From Bacillota bacterium (GTDB taxonomy: Bacteria; Actinomycetota; Aquicultoria; Aquicultorales; Aquicultoraceae): a DNA stretch of 64,000 bases. The notes below the pieces were generated by a model. That model worked only from the letters and a program-made list of their open reading frames with translations, was not told the DNA's origin and made no database searches. A program made the translations under genes and the position numbers. Positions 24,433-32,198 of this stretch are shown one piece after another; position 1 is the first letter of the stretch, and the number at the start of each line of letters is the position of its first letter. The stretch lies in contig JAIMBH010000009.1 of NCBI GenBank assembly GCA_023511485.1, positions 1 through 64,000 on the forward strand. Direction: 5' to 3'.

Positions 24433-24807
24433 TTAAGCAGGGTGTGCTTTCAATCGTGCCATAGCTTCATCTATACTTTTGAGCATCTTGCAGCTTTCAC
24501 GCACCCGCAGGACATCGTATATGTTCTTGATTTTTTCAACGGGGTTAACAAGAAGAATTTCACCCCCTGCCTCCGCCATTTTTATGCAGCAATTATCAAG
24601 TGCATGAAAGCCCGCAACATCAATAAACTCAAGATGCTTTATATCTATTATAATACGTTTGTATCCAGCATCAATCAAGGCACCTACAGCTCCGTGGGTG
24701 AAGGGTGCAGTAAAGCCATCGCATTCACCCTTAAGGATAATTAACGGAATGCCGTTTATTGTTCCTATATCAATGCTTAGTCGCACCTGCTTTTCTTCAC
24801 CGGCCAT
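24433..24807 (-). CDS. STAS-domain protein lacking the phosphorylatable serine
   Basis: A 124-residue single STAS domain, the fold of anti-sigma-factor antagonists. Visible segments are LSIDIGTINGIPLIILKGEC, RIIIDIKHLEFIDVAGFHAL and GGEILLVNPVEKIKNIYDVL. In classical antagonists the loop is D-S-S-G, and the serine is phosphorylated by an anti-sigma kinase. Here it is D-V-A-G, so the switch by phosphorylation seems absent. It could bind its partner constitutively or act outside sigma control. The SpoIIE-type phosphatase at 12.5 kb is the only partner-switch relative in the window; no anti-sigma kinase is nearby. Confidence 0.85.
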   Translation of the reverse strand: MAGEEKQVRLSIDIGTINGIPLIILKGECDGFTAPFTHGAVGALIDAGYKRIIIDIKHLEFIDVAGFHALDNCCIKMAEAGGEILLVNPVEKIKNIYDVLRVRESCKMLKSIDEAMARLKAHPA

Positions 24808-24999
24808 ATCGCACCACGTTTTAATTTATCCCAAATTATGTCGGTGTACACATTTAGATTTTGATGCTTGCGACTTCTTATTTAAGCCGGCTATTGATAG
24901 AATGTTCATTAACCAGGTTTGGAGATTGGGCTGAGGTTCAGGTTTTAAGATACAGTTCTAAAGCAAGTTTAAAGCCTGGGCAGGCAGCCGGTATCTTTT

Positions 25000-25965
25000 G
25001 TGAGGCAACTATTGATCAACGGTGAAGTTTTTCAAGCCAGGGAACTCATACAGGGTGTACATATCTACTTCTTGATTGCTTTGCTTTCTTTGGCATCTCT
25101 TCTGGTTATTCTAAGTATAGTAAAAAGTAAATTTACCGGCCAGGTTCTCGCTGCAAACATCTTCATATTGCTGCTTGGTTTTTTATTTCTTTCCTGGTAC
25201 CACTACAAAATCTTTATGGGGGTCGAACTGGTTGACCCTCTAAACAGGGTTGTAATGGGCAGGTTAAGGGCTCCGTTGTGGATCGAGAACGAAAAACTCT
25301 ACTTCTGGGCTATATTCTTAGGCTTGTTCTCATACGCTGTTTACAGGCGATATAAAGAGGGTCTGTTCTCACGGTGGCTGAACATAGCATTTAGTGCCTT
25401 TATTTTTCTTACTATGCTGTCATCTAGCCCTTTTTCTTCTCCATTGCCAGGTCTCTTCAAGGAGATCTTAAATTACCAGGCGGCTATGGGAAGTGGAGAT
25501 GTCAACATACAGGTGCAAAACTTTCAGAGTTTTTATGGAAGGGTTGAGTATTATTACAACTCGGCTTATATGTGGATACACCCGCCACTTCTTTTTATCT
25601 CCTACGCTGCCCTTATTGTCTCATTTCTTGCATCTGTGTTTATGCTTATCAAGAGGGAAGAGTTATACGATCGGATAGCTTATAGCTACGCCAAGTTAGG
25701 CTATCTTATTCTTACGCTGGGTATGCTCGTTAGCTATCCGTGGGCGTTAACAGCCTGGGCAAATGAGCCCTGGTGGTGGTCGCCCAAAATCAATATGTCG
25801 ATCATAATGTGGATGTTTTATACAGCTTATCTTCACTCCAGGCTTCACCTGCATAGGCGGGGGATGTGGAATGCGACTGCAGTCCTTGGAATGTTATGTT
25901 TTCTCACGCTTGTATTGACATACATAACTACCTATGTTATACCAGGCGTTCACTCATATGGATAA
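25000..25965 (+). CDS. CcsA/CcmF-like cytochrome c biogenesis membrane protein, degenerate WWD motif
   Basis: A 321-residue membrane protein with about eight spans. WIHPPLLFISYAALI matches the P-His region, and ALTAWANEPWWWSPKINMS, then MWMFYTAYLHSR, matches the tryptophan-rich haem-handling WWD motif of CcsA/CcmF. The usual WxWDPKE is replaced by WWWSPKI, so the Asp is lost. N-terminal spans are ~20-40 and 48-66. It is followed 19 bp later by a second membrane protein. GTG at 25000 is used as start; no clear ribosome binding site is seen and a TTG at 25012 is possible. Haem delivery to a cytochrome is the family role; whether this variant does so is open. Confidence 0.75.
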   Translation: MRQLLINGEVFQARELIQGVHIYFLIALLSLASLLVILSIVKSKFTGQVLAANIFILLLGFLFLSWYHYKIFMGVELVDPLNRVVMGRLRAPLWIENEKLYFWAIFLGLFSYAVYRRYKEGLFSRWLNIAFSAFIFLTMLSSSPFSSPLPGLFKEILNYQAAMGSGDVNIQVQNFQSFYGRVEYYYNSAYMWIHPPLLFISYAALIVSFLASVFMLIKREELYDRIAYSYAKLGYLILTLGMLVSYPWALTAWANEPWWWSPKINMSIIMWMFYTAYLHSRLHLHRRGMWNATAVLGMLCFLTLVLTYITTYVIPGVHSYG

Positions 25966-25984
25966 ACGAACAGACAGGTGAGGT

Positions 25985-26662
25985 ATGCTTAAAATAGAAA
26001 AACCTGGGACTTATGATTATATACTGGCCATCGCAACCATAGTGATACTGGTTGTACTTTCAGCGATTTTCATCTACGGCACGGTTGAAAGCTGGATTAA
26101 CTCGATTAAGGACCCTGGCTGGAATACCGGCTGGCTTTATGTGGATTATCTGAAGCGCATGAACTCGTACGCTTATCCATTTGCGGTGGCGCTCGTAATC
26201 CTGCTTTGCATGTGCATACCAAAGAGATTTGTTCCAAGAGGGTATTTACTGCAGTTTAGCCTGATACTTCTGGCCATTGATGCTGCTGTTGGCATCCAGT
26301 GGGGTCTTGTTGTAGGCCTTGGTTTTTTGCTATTTATATCGGCAGTTGTTCAAACTGCCACCGCAATAATGGTTGTAATAAAATCGGGAAGTTTAGTATT
26401 TGAGAGGGACGGAGTCATAGCCCAGCTAGGGTCCGCACTTCTTCACCTCGGTTTTGTCATCTTTGGTTTTGATTTAGTCGCAATTAGAGATCCACAGGCA
26501 CACTTAAATGTCTTTTGGTTTTCAACGGTTCTGGTCATCCTTGGCCTCGTATTATCTTTTTATTCAAGGGAGCTATCATCTACCGCAAAGAAGTTGCGTG
26601 GGGAGCGGATAGCATCAGGTGCAACCGAGGGAACGGGTACAGTTAATCGCTGGCCATTATAG
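25985..26662 (+). CDS. Multi-spanning membrane protein, partner of the CcsA-like gene, function unknown
   Basis: A 225-residue protein with about five to six hydrophobic segments (YILAIATIVILVVLSAIFIY, YPFAVALVILLCMCI, LLQFSLILLAIDAAVGI, ALLHLGFVIFGFDLVAI). GGTGAGGT lies just before the ATG. No CxxCH, WWD or ResB motif is recognised. Because it starts 19 bp after the CcsA-like gene on the same strand, it is probably co-expressed and may replace the ResB-type partner found in other system II cytochrome c assembly operons. That is inference from position only. Confidence 0.65.
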   Translation: MLKIEKPGTYDYILAIATIVILVVLSAIFIYGTVESWINSIKDPGWNTGWLYVDYLKRMNSYAYPFAVALVILLCMCIPKRFVPRGYLLQFSLILLAIDAAVGIQWGLVVGLGFLLFISAVVQTATAIMVVIKSGSLVFERDGVIAQLGSALLHLGFVIFGFDLVAIRDPQAHLNVFWFSTVLVILGLVLSFYSRELSSTAKKLRGERIASGATEGTGTVNRWPL

Positions 26663-26855
26663 AATTACGGAAATTGCGGTCGATGGTGTGCAGTCGCAAG
26701 TATCAATTCGGACGGTTGACTTCTTTTATGCTAAAGCACCTCAATATGAATCCTGGGGTGAATCCTGGGGCAAAATTAACGTATCTTGGATTATTTACTT
26801 TTTGTAAATTTATTGGGAAAATCAATCATTAGATTGACCTTGAGGAGACTGTGAG

Positions 26856-27353
26856 ATGGCTAACCGCAAAGCAAAGAGCAAGACCAATATCAGCAGGGCA
26901 AAGAAAGCTAAGCCTAAACCAATAGCCGGCAAGCCGGTCGCTAATAGTAATAACCAGCTTACGAATAAAATACTGCCTCTGGCCATAATTGTCATAGCGA
27001 TAATTGCACTAATTTTTGGGCTGTCATCTTTCCTGTCAAAACCAAGCGATCAAATTAACCCTTTACCTGAGGGGTCGATGGTGGAGAAAATACCGGTCGG
27101 ACAGATGGTGATACCAAATGCTGTTACCGTAACTTATAAAATGGAAGAACTTTCTGGGTCGGATTGCACCAAGCAGATTGTCGCCGAGCTTCAGAAACTT
27201 GGGGGCATTGCTACCGTAAGAGCCGATTATGCAAACCAGCTCTTTGAGGTAAAATACGACCCTGCTAAAATAAAGCTGGAGCAAATCACCGAAGCGCTTA
27301 ATAAAGGCGAACATCCGGGCCAGCCGACCGAACAAAAAATAATTGGAAATTAA
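26856..27353 (+). CDS. Membrane-anchored HMA-like domain protein without CxxC
   Basis: A 165-residue protein. A basic N-terminus (KAKSKTNISRAKKAKPKP) is followed by a membrane span at ~42-62 (LPLAIIVIAIIALIFGLSSF). The C-terminal external domain (~93-155) has the beta-alpha-beta-beta-alpha-beta pattern of heavy-metal-associated domains: VTYKMEELSGSDCTKQIVAE, GIATVRADYANQLFEVKYD, EQITEALNKG. The CxxC metal site is replaced by G-S-D-C with one Cys, so metal binding is doubtful. TTGAGGAG precedes the ATG. It is tail-to-tail with the FKBP gene with no spacing. Confidence 0.7.
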   Translation: MANRKAKSKTNISRAKKAKPKPIAGKPVANSNNQLTNKILPLAIIVIAIIALIFGLSSFLSKPSDQINPLPEGSMVEKIPVGQMVIPNAVTVTYKMEELSGSDCTKQIVAELQKLGGIATVRADYANQLFEVKYDPAKIKLEQITEALNKGEHPGQPTEQKIIGN

Positions 27354-27779
27354 TTAGTTTGAGACTTCTAGTATCTCCACTTCAAAGCGAAGTGTTTTTC
27401 CGGCCAACTGGTGATTGAAATCAATAGTGACTGTTTCATCAGTTACCTTGGTAATTATTCCAACGACCATTTCGCCTTCTGGAGATCTTGCAGGAACCTC
27501 CATTCCTTCGTGTACATCAGCCTCTTTAGGGATTTTAGCTTTTGGTATATTTACTATTCTATCGTCGCGGATAGTTCCATATCCATCTTCAGGTTTGACC
27601 ACGACCTCTACTTTATCTCCAGCTTTAAGTCCCCTTAGAGCTTTTTCCAGGCCAGGCACAAGCGTACCTTCGCCATGAGTGTATATCATTGGCTGCCCTG
27701 GTAGGGTCTCATCCATTATCTCTTCACCAGAGAAAAGCCTGTATGAGAATTTTACCTCTGAACCTTTTTTGATCCTCAT
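27354..27779 (-). CDS. FKBP-type peptidyl-prolyl isomerase (second paralogue)
   Basis: A 141-residue SlyD-like isomerase, paralogue of the 23.9-kb gene. Motifs: MIYTHGEGTLVPGLEKALRG, KVEVVVKPEDGYGTI, GMEVPARSPEGEMVVGI and VTIDFNHQLAGKTLRFEVEI. The ATG at 27777-27779 is chosen because AGAGGG lies just upstream; a longer frame to 27869 reads through the start of the neighbouring gene's end. It follows the ferritin-like gene by 16 bp, so the two may share a transcript. Confidence 0.93.
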   Translation of the reverse strand: MRIKKGSEVKFSYRLFSGEEIMDETLPGQPMIYTHGEGTLVPGLEKALRGLKAGDKVEVVVKPEDGYGTIRDDRIVNIPKAKIPKEADVHEGMEVPARSPEGEMVVGIITKVTDETVTIDFNHQLAGKTLRFEVEILEVSN

Positions 27780-27795
27780 TAAAAACCCTCTTTCT

Positions 27796-28314
27796 CTAAC
27801 CAAATATCCATCCGCCATATTCCTCAAAGTAATAAGCGGGGTCTGCCAGGTATCTCTTTGATGAGGCAAGAAGGTCGTAATGCTCCGTTTCTTCGGCGAG
27901 CATGAATCTAAAGAAAGTTTCTACCTGTTCTTCCTTAGCCTCACTTACGGCTTGCTCGTAAAGATTGATACTTTTAGCCTCAAGCAACATCGCTACGTCA
28001 TATATATCAAGGTCATTGCTGTCTGGCTTGATGTTTTTCTCCACAGTTTGCCTACGGTCTTGAACCAGATCGCGAATTCTCTCTGGCAAATCAAAAACGC
28101 ATTCGGTTTCAACGTCGAACCAATCCCGGTTAAGCAGCGAGTTATTGAAAGCCTCTATTTTTCTGATGTGCTCAACCTCTTCAAGTGCAAGAAATGTCAG
28201 AACTTCCTTTGCAAATGGATCTTGCACTTTATCAATTAACTGGCGGTAGAACGCTTCGCCATTGCGTTCGAATTCAATTGCTGTTCGTAGCGCTTCGCAA
28301 TACGCCTCATCCAT
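27796..28314 (-). CDS. Ferritin-like / rubrerythrin-type di-iron protein
   Basis: A 172-residue four-helix di-iron protein without a rubredoxin tail. Iron-ligand motifs appear in pairs: AIEFERNGEAFY (~12-20), ALEEVEHIRKIE (~43-50), LEAKSINLYEQA (~112) and AEETEHYDLL (~140). The family includes erythrin-vacuolating and peroxide-scavenging proteins. The start is ATG (28312-28314) about 8 nt after AAGGA; an ATG six codons earlier overlaps that motif. It is transcribed with the FKBP gene and divergently from the TetR operon. Confidence 0.88.
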   Translation of the reverse strand: MDEAYCEALRTAIEFERNGEAFYRQLIDKVQDPFAKEVLTFLALEEVEHIRKIEAFNNSLLNRDWFDVETECVFDLPERIRDLVQDRRQTVEKNIKPDSNDLDIYDVAMLLEAKSINLYEQAVSEAKEEQVETFFRFMLAEETEHYDLLASSKRYLADPAYYFEEYGGWIFG

Positions 28315-28517
28315 GCAGATCATTCCTTTCATGAGCTTAGATTAGAATATCTGTTCTAAATTGCCTATGCAAGTCTTGATGCCATATATTGTAAATCTTT
28401 TAAATCGCTGCTTGGATTGATGCCGATGAGTAGAGTTATAGTGTAGCCGGTAGGCGGCATAGGTTAGCCGATGGGTGGGAATATGCCGGCGAGCTTTTGA
28501 GTAAATAATCGAAATAA

Positions 28518-28564
28518 TTGACCGTCTGGTCAAAAATACTATAATTAAAATGACCAATTGGTCG
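28518..28564 (+). promoter_or_regulatory. tetR-operon promoter overlapped by two TGACC-N-GGTCA operators
   Basis: A -35 TTGACC (28518-28523), 16-nt spacer and perfect -10 TATAAT (28540-28545). The first palindrome TTGACC-GTCT-GGTCAA (28518-28533) covers the -35. The second, GACCAATTGGTC (28552-28563), covers the start site. Both share TGACC/GGTC half-sites, so they look like one regulator's operators, most likely the TetR protein encoded just downstream (autorepression). Confidence 0.78.
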
Positions 28565-28618
28565 AAAATATAGGTAAAGACTTTTTGTTAAAGACCTTTT
28601 TGCGGAAGGAATTTCGGC

Positions 28619-29269
28619 ATGTTTGACTTTGAAGATACCGATAGCCTAATAGATTTACTTGAATATGAAGTGCGTCCTATGAGTAAGAGCGAGCGCACGC
28701 GTCTTAAAATAATGGCAAGTGCCGCTAAGGTCTTTAACGAAAAGGGCTTTGCTGAGGCGTCCATTAAGGATATAGCTGATGATGCTGGTATCGCTAAGGG
28801 AACGATTTATTACTATATCGAGAAAAAGGAAGACCTCTTTTTAATGCTGGTAAATTTTGGGCAGGCACGTCTCTTTGCAAAGGTTGAGAAAGGCCTTAAA
28901 AAAGCAACCACGGCATCCGAAAAAATCGAAACGATAATTCGCGCTCACCTCAAAATGTTAAAAATATTAGGACCGGTTATGCCTGCATTTGCTCAAAACC
29001 TGTTGACCGTAAACTCAAAAACCAGGGAAGCCATAGCCGGATTTCGGGAGCGATATGTGAACTATATTGCATCTGCAATAGAAGAAGGAATCGCATCTGG
29101 GGAGTTCAGGCAAGTAGATTCAAAAAAGACTGCTGTTGCAATTATAGGTATGGTGTTGGGGCAACTTCTTCAGTACAGGTTGTTTACCGGCGTGTTCAAT
29201 GTAAAAGAAATTGGCGATACTACGATGGATATGGTTATCAAGGGCTTAAGGAAAACTCATGAGGAATAA
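28619..29269 (+). CDS. TetR-family transcriptional repressor
   Basis: A 216-residue regulator. The HTH is at ~25-75 (RTRLKIMASAAKVFNEKGFA, then EASIKDIADDAGIAKGTIYY, YYIEKKEDLF). The C-terminal helical ligand domain has a FadR/YcdC-like length. AAGGA lies before the ATG. It is the first gene of a seven-gene efflux operon, and its 3' end overlaps the first HlyD gene. Two palindromes overlapping the promoter are its likely operators. The inducer is unknown; TetR regulators of efflux usually bind an exported compound. Confidence 0.92.
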   Translation: MFDFEDTDSLIDLLEYEVRPMSKSERTRLKIMASAAKVFNEKGFAEASIKDIADDAGIAKGTIYYYIEKKEDLFLMLVNFGQARLFAKVEKGLKKATTASEKIETIIRAHLKMLKILGPVMPAFAQNLLTVNSKTREAIAGFRERYVNYIASAIEEGIASGEFRQVDSKKTAVAIIGMVLGQLLQYRLFTGVFNVKEIGDTTMDMVIKGLRKTHEE

Positions 29270-30437
29270 AATCCTGGGCTTATCGATAAAGGCCAAGATT
29301 ATAGCGTTAATTGTTGCGGCAGTTTTGATATCTGCTTCGCTGGCGATTTTTGTTGAAGCTGGGCAGGGAAGCAGAGCAATTGCGGCTTCCGGCGTTTTAG
29401 GAGCAGAGAGAGTTGCTGTAAGTGTGCCGACTGACTTGGCTTTGCTCGTAGCCGTTACAGACAAGATACCGTCGAATAGCATGACTAAGCAGCTAATGCC
29501 GGTTGGGACTGTGAACAGCTTGAAAATTGAACCGGGCTCTCACGTTAAAAAAGGCGACGTTCTGCTTACGGTCTCCGAGGAGATGGCGCTGCAAAACCTA
29601 AATAAAGCGCAGGCTCAATACGACAATTTATCGGCAACTATAGACAGCCTGAACGATAGCCGTAATGACCTTTCAAAAAAAAGAAGCGATCTGGACACTA
29701 ACGAAGCCAGCTTAAGGGCCAACCGTGCTAAGGCAATAAATGACTTTAATGAGAAGTATGCGGCTGGGCAAGCACAAATCAAACAGCTTGAAGCTCAGCT
29801 TGCCGCCCTTAAGACAAAAGGCGGTAATCCAGCTCAAATCGCCCAGCTTGAGGCTACGATCTCGCAAGCTAGGGCTGGGCAGGAGGCTGGCAAGAAGCAA
29901 TTTGACAAGGCTCTAGGGCAGATGGACTTAGGCCTTGCAAAGATATCCCAAGGCAAAAGACAGATTGATGAAGGCAATTCTGCGCTTGCGAGAAAAATTG
30001 CCCTGCTTGAGAAAAGAAGGGTGCAGGCTGAGACAGGCCTTGCTTTAGCAAGGAGAATAGTTGATTCTACGAAAATCCGAGCCGGAGCTTCAGGTATGAT
30101 TACGGAAATGAGAATCGCAGAGGGCTCTGTTTTATACCCTGGACAACGGCTGATGTCGATTATCCAAACCGATAAGCTAAGAATCGATTTATATATACCG
30201 CTTGATCGGATCAAAGAAGTAAGAATAGGCGACCCGGCTGAAGCTTTGGTCGATGCGGCACCTGATGTGGTGTTCAAAGGTAAGGTAGTGGAGATCGGCC
30301 AAAAGGCAATCTTCGCGCCGTCTAATATAACAACGGATGAGCTTGAACTAGTAAGGGTTGTTAAGGTAACCGTTGAGATCGGCAACAAGCAAGGTATTCT
30401 TAAAGCCGGAATGCCGGTAGATGTGAAAATCTTTTGA
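29259..30437 (+). CDS. HlyD-family periplasmic/membrane-fusion adaptor (long coiled coil)
   Basis: A 392-residue adaptor. Residues ~8-30 are a signal anchor (KAKIIALIVAAVLISASLAI). Two biotinyl-lipoyl halves flank a long coiled-coil hairpin (~105-265) with Gln/Lys/Ala-rich heptads (AQIKQLEAQLAALKTKGGNP). The second half has GASGMITEMRIAEGSVLYPG, followed by a beta-barrel (LRIDLYIPLDRIKEVRIGD). It overlaps the TetR stop by 11 bp. In Gram-positive-type cells such adaptors act with ABC or MFS exporters at the membrane. A second adaptor follows 29 bp later. Confidence 0.88.
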   Translation: MRNKILGLSIKAKIIALIVAAVLISASLAIFVEAGQGSRAIAASGVLGAERVAVSVPTDLALLVAVTDKIPSNSMTKQLMPVGTVNSLKIEPGSHVKKGDVLLTVSEEMALQNLNKAQAQYDNLSATIDSLNDSRNDLSKKRSDLDTNEASLRANRAKAINDFNEKYAAGQAQIKQLEAQLAALKTKGGNPAQIAQLEATISQARAGQEAGKKQFDKALGQMDLGLAKISQGKRQIDEGNSALARKIALLEKRRVQAETGLALARRIVDSTKIRAGASGMITEMRIAEGSVLYPGQRLMSIIQTDKLRIDLYIPLDRIKEVRIGDPAEALVDAAPDVVFKGKVVEIGQKAIFAPSNITTDELELVRVVKVTVEIGNKQGILKAGMPVDVKIF

Positions 30438-30466
30438 TTTGCACACAATTTGCGATGGAGGTCGAT

Positions 30467-31237
30467 ATGAAGAAAAAGCTGATTGTTGTCCCGCTGGCGT
30501 TGCTTATGCTGGCCGGAGCGTATGCCGGCTGGTACGCTTATGCATCCAACAGCAAATCTGCAGATGGGAAGATCGAAGGTTCCGGAACAATAGAGGCGGT
30601 GGAGTTAAACATCAGTTCTCAAATAGCCGCTGTGGTTACGGATATCAAGGTAAAGGAAGGGGATCGGGTTAAGAAGGGCGATGTACTTGTTACTCTTGAT
30701 GATAGCCTGCTAAAGAATCAGGTAGCGGTAGCCCAAGCTGGCGTTGACGCTGCAAATGCAGCGGTTGATGATGCTGATACCGATGCTAAAAAGCGCGCGG
30801 CTCAGGCTCAAGTGGACCAAGCTAAGGCAAATCTCTCAATGGCACAGATTCAGCAGGGTTATGCGACAATTACATCGCCACTCGATGGATTTGTTCTGAG
30901 CCTGCCTTTATCTGTAGGCGAGATGGCAAATCCGGGGTCAACCGTGGCTGTTGTGGGCAAGGCATCCGAACTCAAGCTCACTATCTACGTTGACGAGAAA
31001 GAGCTTGGCAAGATAAAGGTAGGCCAGGAAGCTAAAGTTAAAGTGGATGCTTATACAGACAAGGTTTTTAATGGTAAGGTGGTCGAAATTGCATCTAATG
31101 CGGAGTTTACTCCGCAAAACGTACAAACCAAAGAGCAGAGAAGCAGCCTTGTATTCGCAGTAACCATAAAAGTAGGTGACCCCGAAGGGCTGCTTAAGCC
31201 GGGTATGCCGGCAGACGCAGTGTTGGCTAGGAGCTAA
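30467..31237 (+). CDS. HlyD-family adaptor (short), efflux component
   Basis: A 256-residue adaptor with a signal anchor at ~5-22 (LIVVPLALLMLAGAYAGWYA), the lipoyl half GSGTIEAVELNISSQIAAVV, a short coiled coil (~85-125), and the second half YATITSPLDGFVLSLPLSVG. A beta-barrel follows (LKLTIYVDEKELGKIKVGQ). The start is set at ATG 30467, preceded by GGAGG; the longer frame from 30434 overlaps the previous gene. It resembles YbhG/EmrA-type partners of ABC-2 exporters and lies 4 bp before the first ATPase gene. Confidence 0.9.
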   Translation: MKKKLIVVPLALLMLAGAYAGWYAYASNSKSADGKIEGSGTIEAVELNISSQIAAVVTDIKVKEGDRVKKGDVLVTLDDSLLKNQVAVAQAGVDAANAAVDDADTDAKKRAAQAQVDQAKANLSMAQIQQGYATITSPLDGFVLSLPLSVGEMANPGSTVAVVGKASELKLTIYVDEKELGKIKVGQEAKVKVDAYTDKVFNGKVVEIASNAEFTPQNVQTKEQRSSLVFAVTIKVGDPEGLLKPGMPADAVLARS

Positions 31238-31241
31238 ATAA

Positions 31242-32198
31242 ATGAACAAGACCATTATTGAGGTCGAAAACTTAATAGTTGATTTTCCCGGCGTTCGCGC
31301 TGTTGATGGTTTGAGCCTGCGTGTGGGTGAAGGGGAAATATTTGGCCTTGTGGGACCTGATGGCGCTGGCAAAACCACAACTATTAGAGTGCTCGCAACT
31401 ATCCTAAAACCTACCGCGGGTTCGGTCAAGGTCTGGGGCAAAGACATCTTGCTTGAGCCACGTGCTGTACGAGGCAAAATAGGCTATATGTCACAAAAGT
31501 TCAATCTATATGCGGATTTGACCGTAGAGGAAAACCTACGTTTCTTTGCCGACATATATGGCATATCGGATACCGAGCGCAAAAAGAGGATGAAGGAACT
31601 ACTAAAATTTGCGCGCTTGGAAGAGTTTACTGGCCGCCGTGCTGAGTTTTTATCCGGTGGCATGAAGCAAAAACTCGCGCTTGCATGCACACTTATGTAT
31701 GAACCGAAGATATTGTTTCTTGACGAGCCGACTACAGGTGTTGACCCGGTCAGCCGACGCGAGTTCTGGGCGATCCTATCTGAGCTTAGAGGCAGGGGCA
31801 TAACGCTTTTTGTATCGACACCGTATATGGATGAAGCAGAGCGCTGCTCAACAGTTGCCTTTATGGATGGTGGGATAATAAAAGTTAGCGATACCCCGCA
31901 ATCCATAAAGGCATCTTTTAGCGGCGAAATAGTCGAGTTGATTGCAAGGCCGCAAAGGGATGCCCGAAAGCTATTAAGCGAGCTTAAATATGTGCGGGAT
32001 GTCGAGATTTACGGTGAACGTCTGCAGCTTACTGTAGACTCAGCTCATGAGGCCATAGAGCGGCTTAAACGAGACCTACCCGATAGGATTGAGTTGGTAT
32101 CTCTGGTAGCGAAAGCTCCAACAATGGAGAGCGCGTTCATTGAGATGATCAAAAGAAAATCCGAAGACCAGAGCTTAAGGATGAGGGAAAGATCGTGA
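31242..32198 (+). CDS. ABC transporter ATPase, first, with altered H-loop
   Basis: A 318-residue nucleotide-binding protein of the YbhF/RbbA-like group. Walker A GLVGPDGAGKTTT, Q-loop YMSQKF, signature FLSGGMKQKLALA, and Walker B ILFLDEPTTGVDP. The H-loop reads FVSTPYMDEAE, with Pro where most ATPases have His. The second ATPase of the operon has the normal FVTTHYMDEAE, so the pair probably makes an asymmetric heterodimer. In E. coli YbhF both halves are fused in one chain; here they are separate genes. It overlaps the first permease gene (GTGA). Confidence 0.95.
   Translation: MNKTIIEVENLIVDFPGVRAVDGLSLRVGEGEIFGLVGPDGAGKTTTIRVLATILKPTAGSVKVWGKDILLEPRAVRGKIGYMSQKFNLYADLTVEENLRFFADIYGISDTERKKRMKELLKFARLEEFTGRRAEFLSGGMKQKLALACTLMYEPKILFLDEPTTGVDPVSRREFWAILSELRGRGITLFVSTPYMDEAERCSTVAFMDGGIIKVSDTPQSIKASFSGEIVELIARPQRDARKLLSELKYVRDVEIYGERLQLTVDSAHEAIERLKRDLPDRIELVSLVAKAPTMESAFIEMIKRKSEDQSLRMRERS

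Noticed and set aside
26619-26807. 62-codon frame after the 25985 membrane gene
   Set aside because: It overlaps that gene in another frame, with no ribosome binding site.
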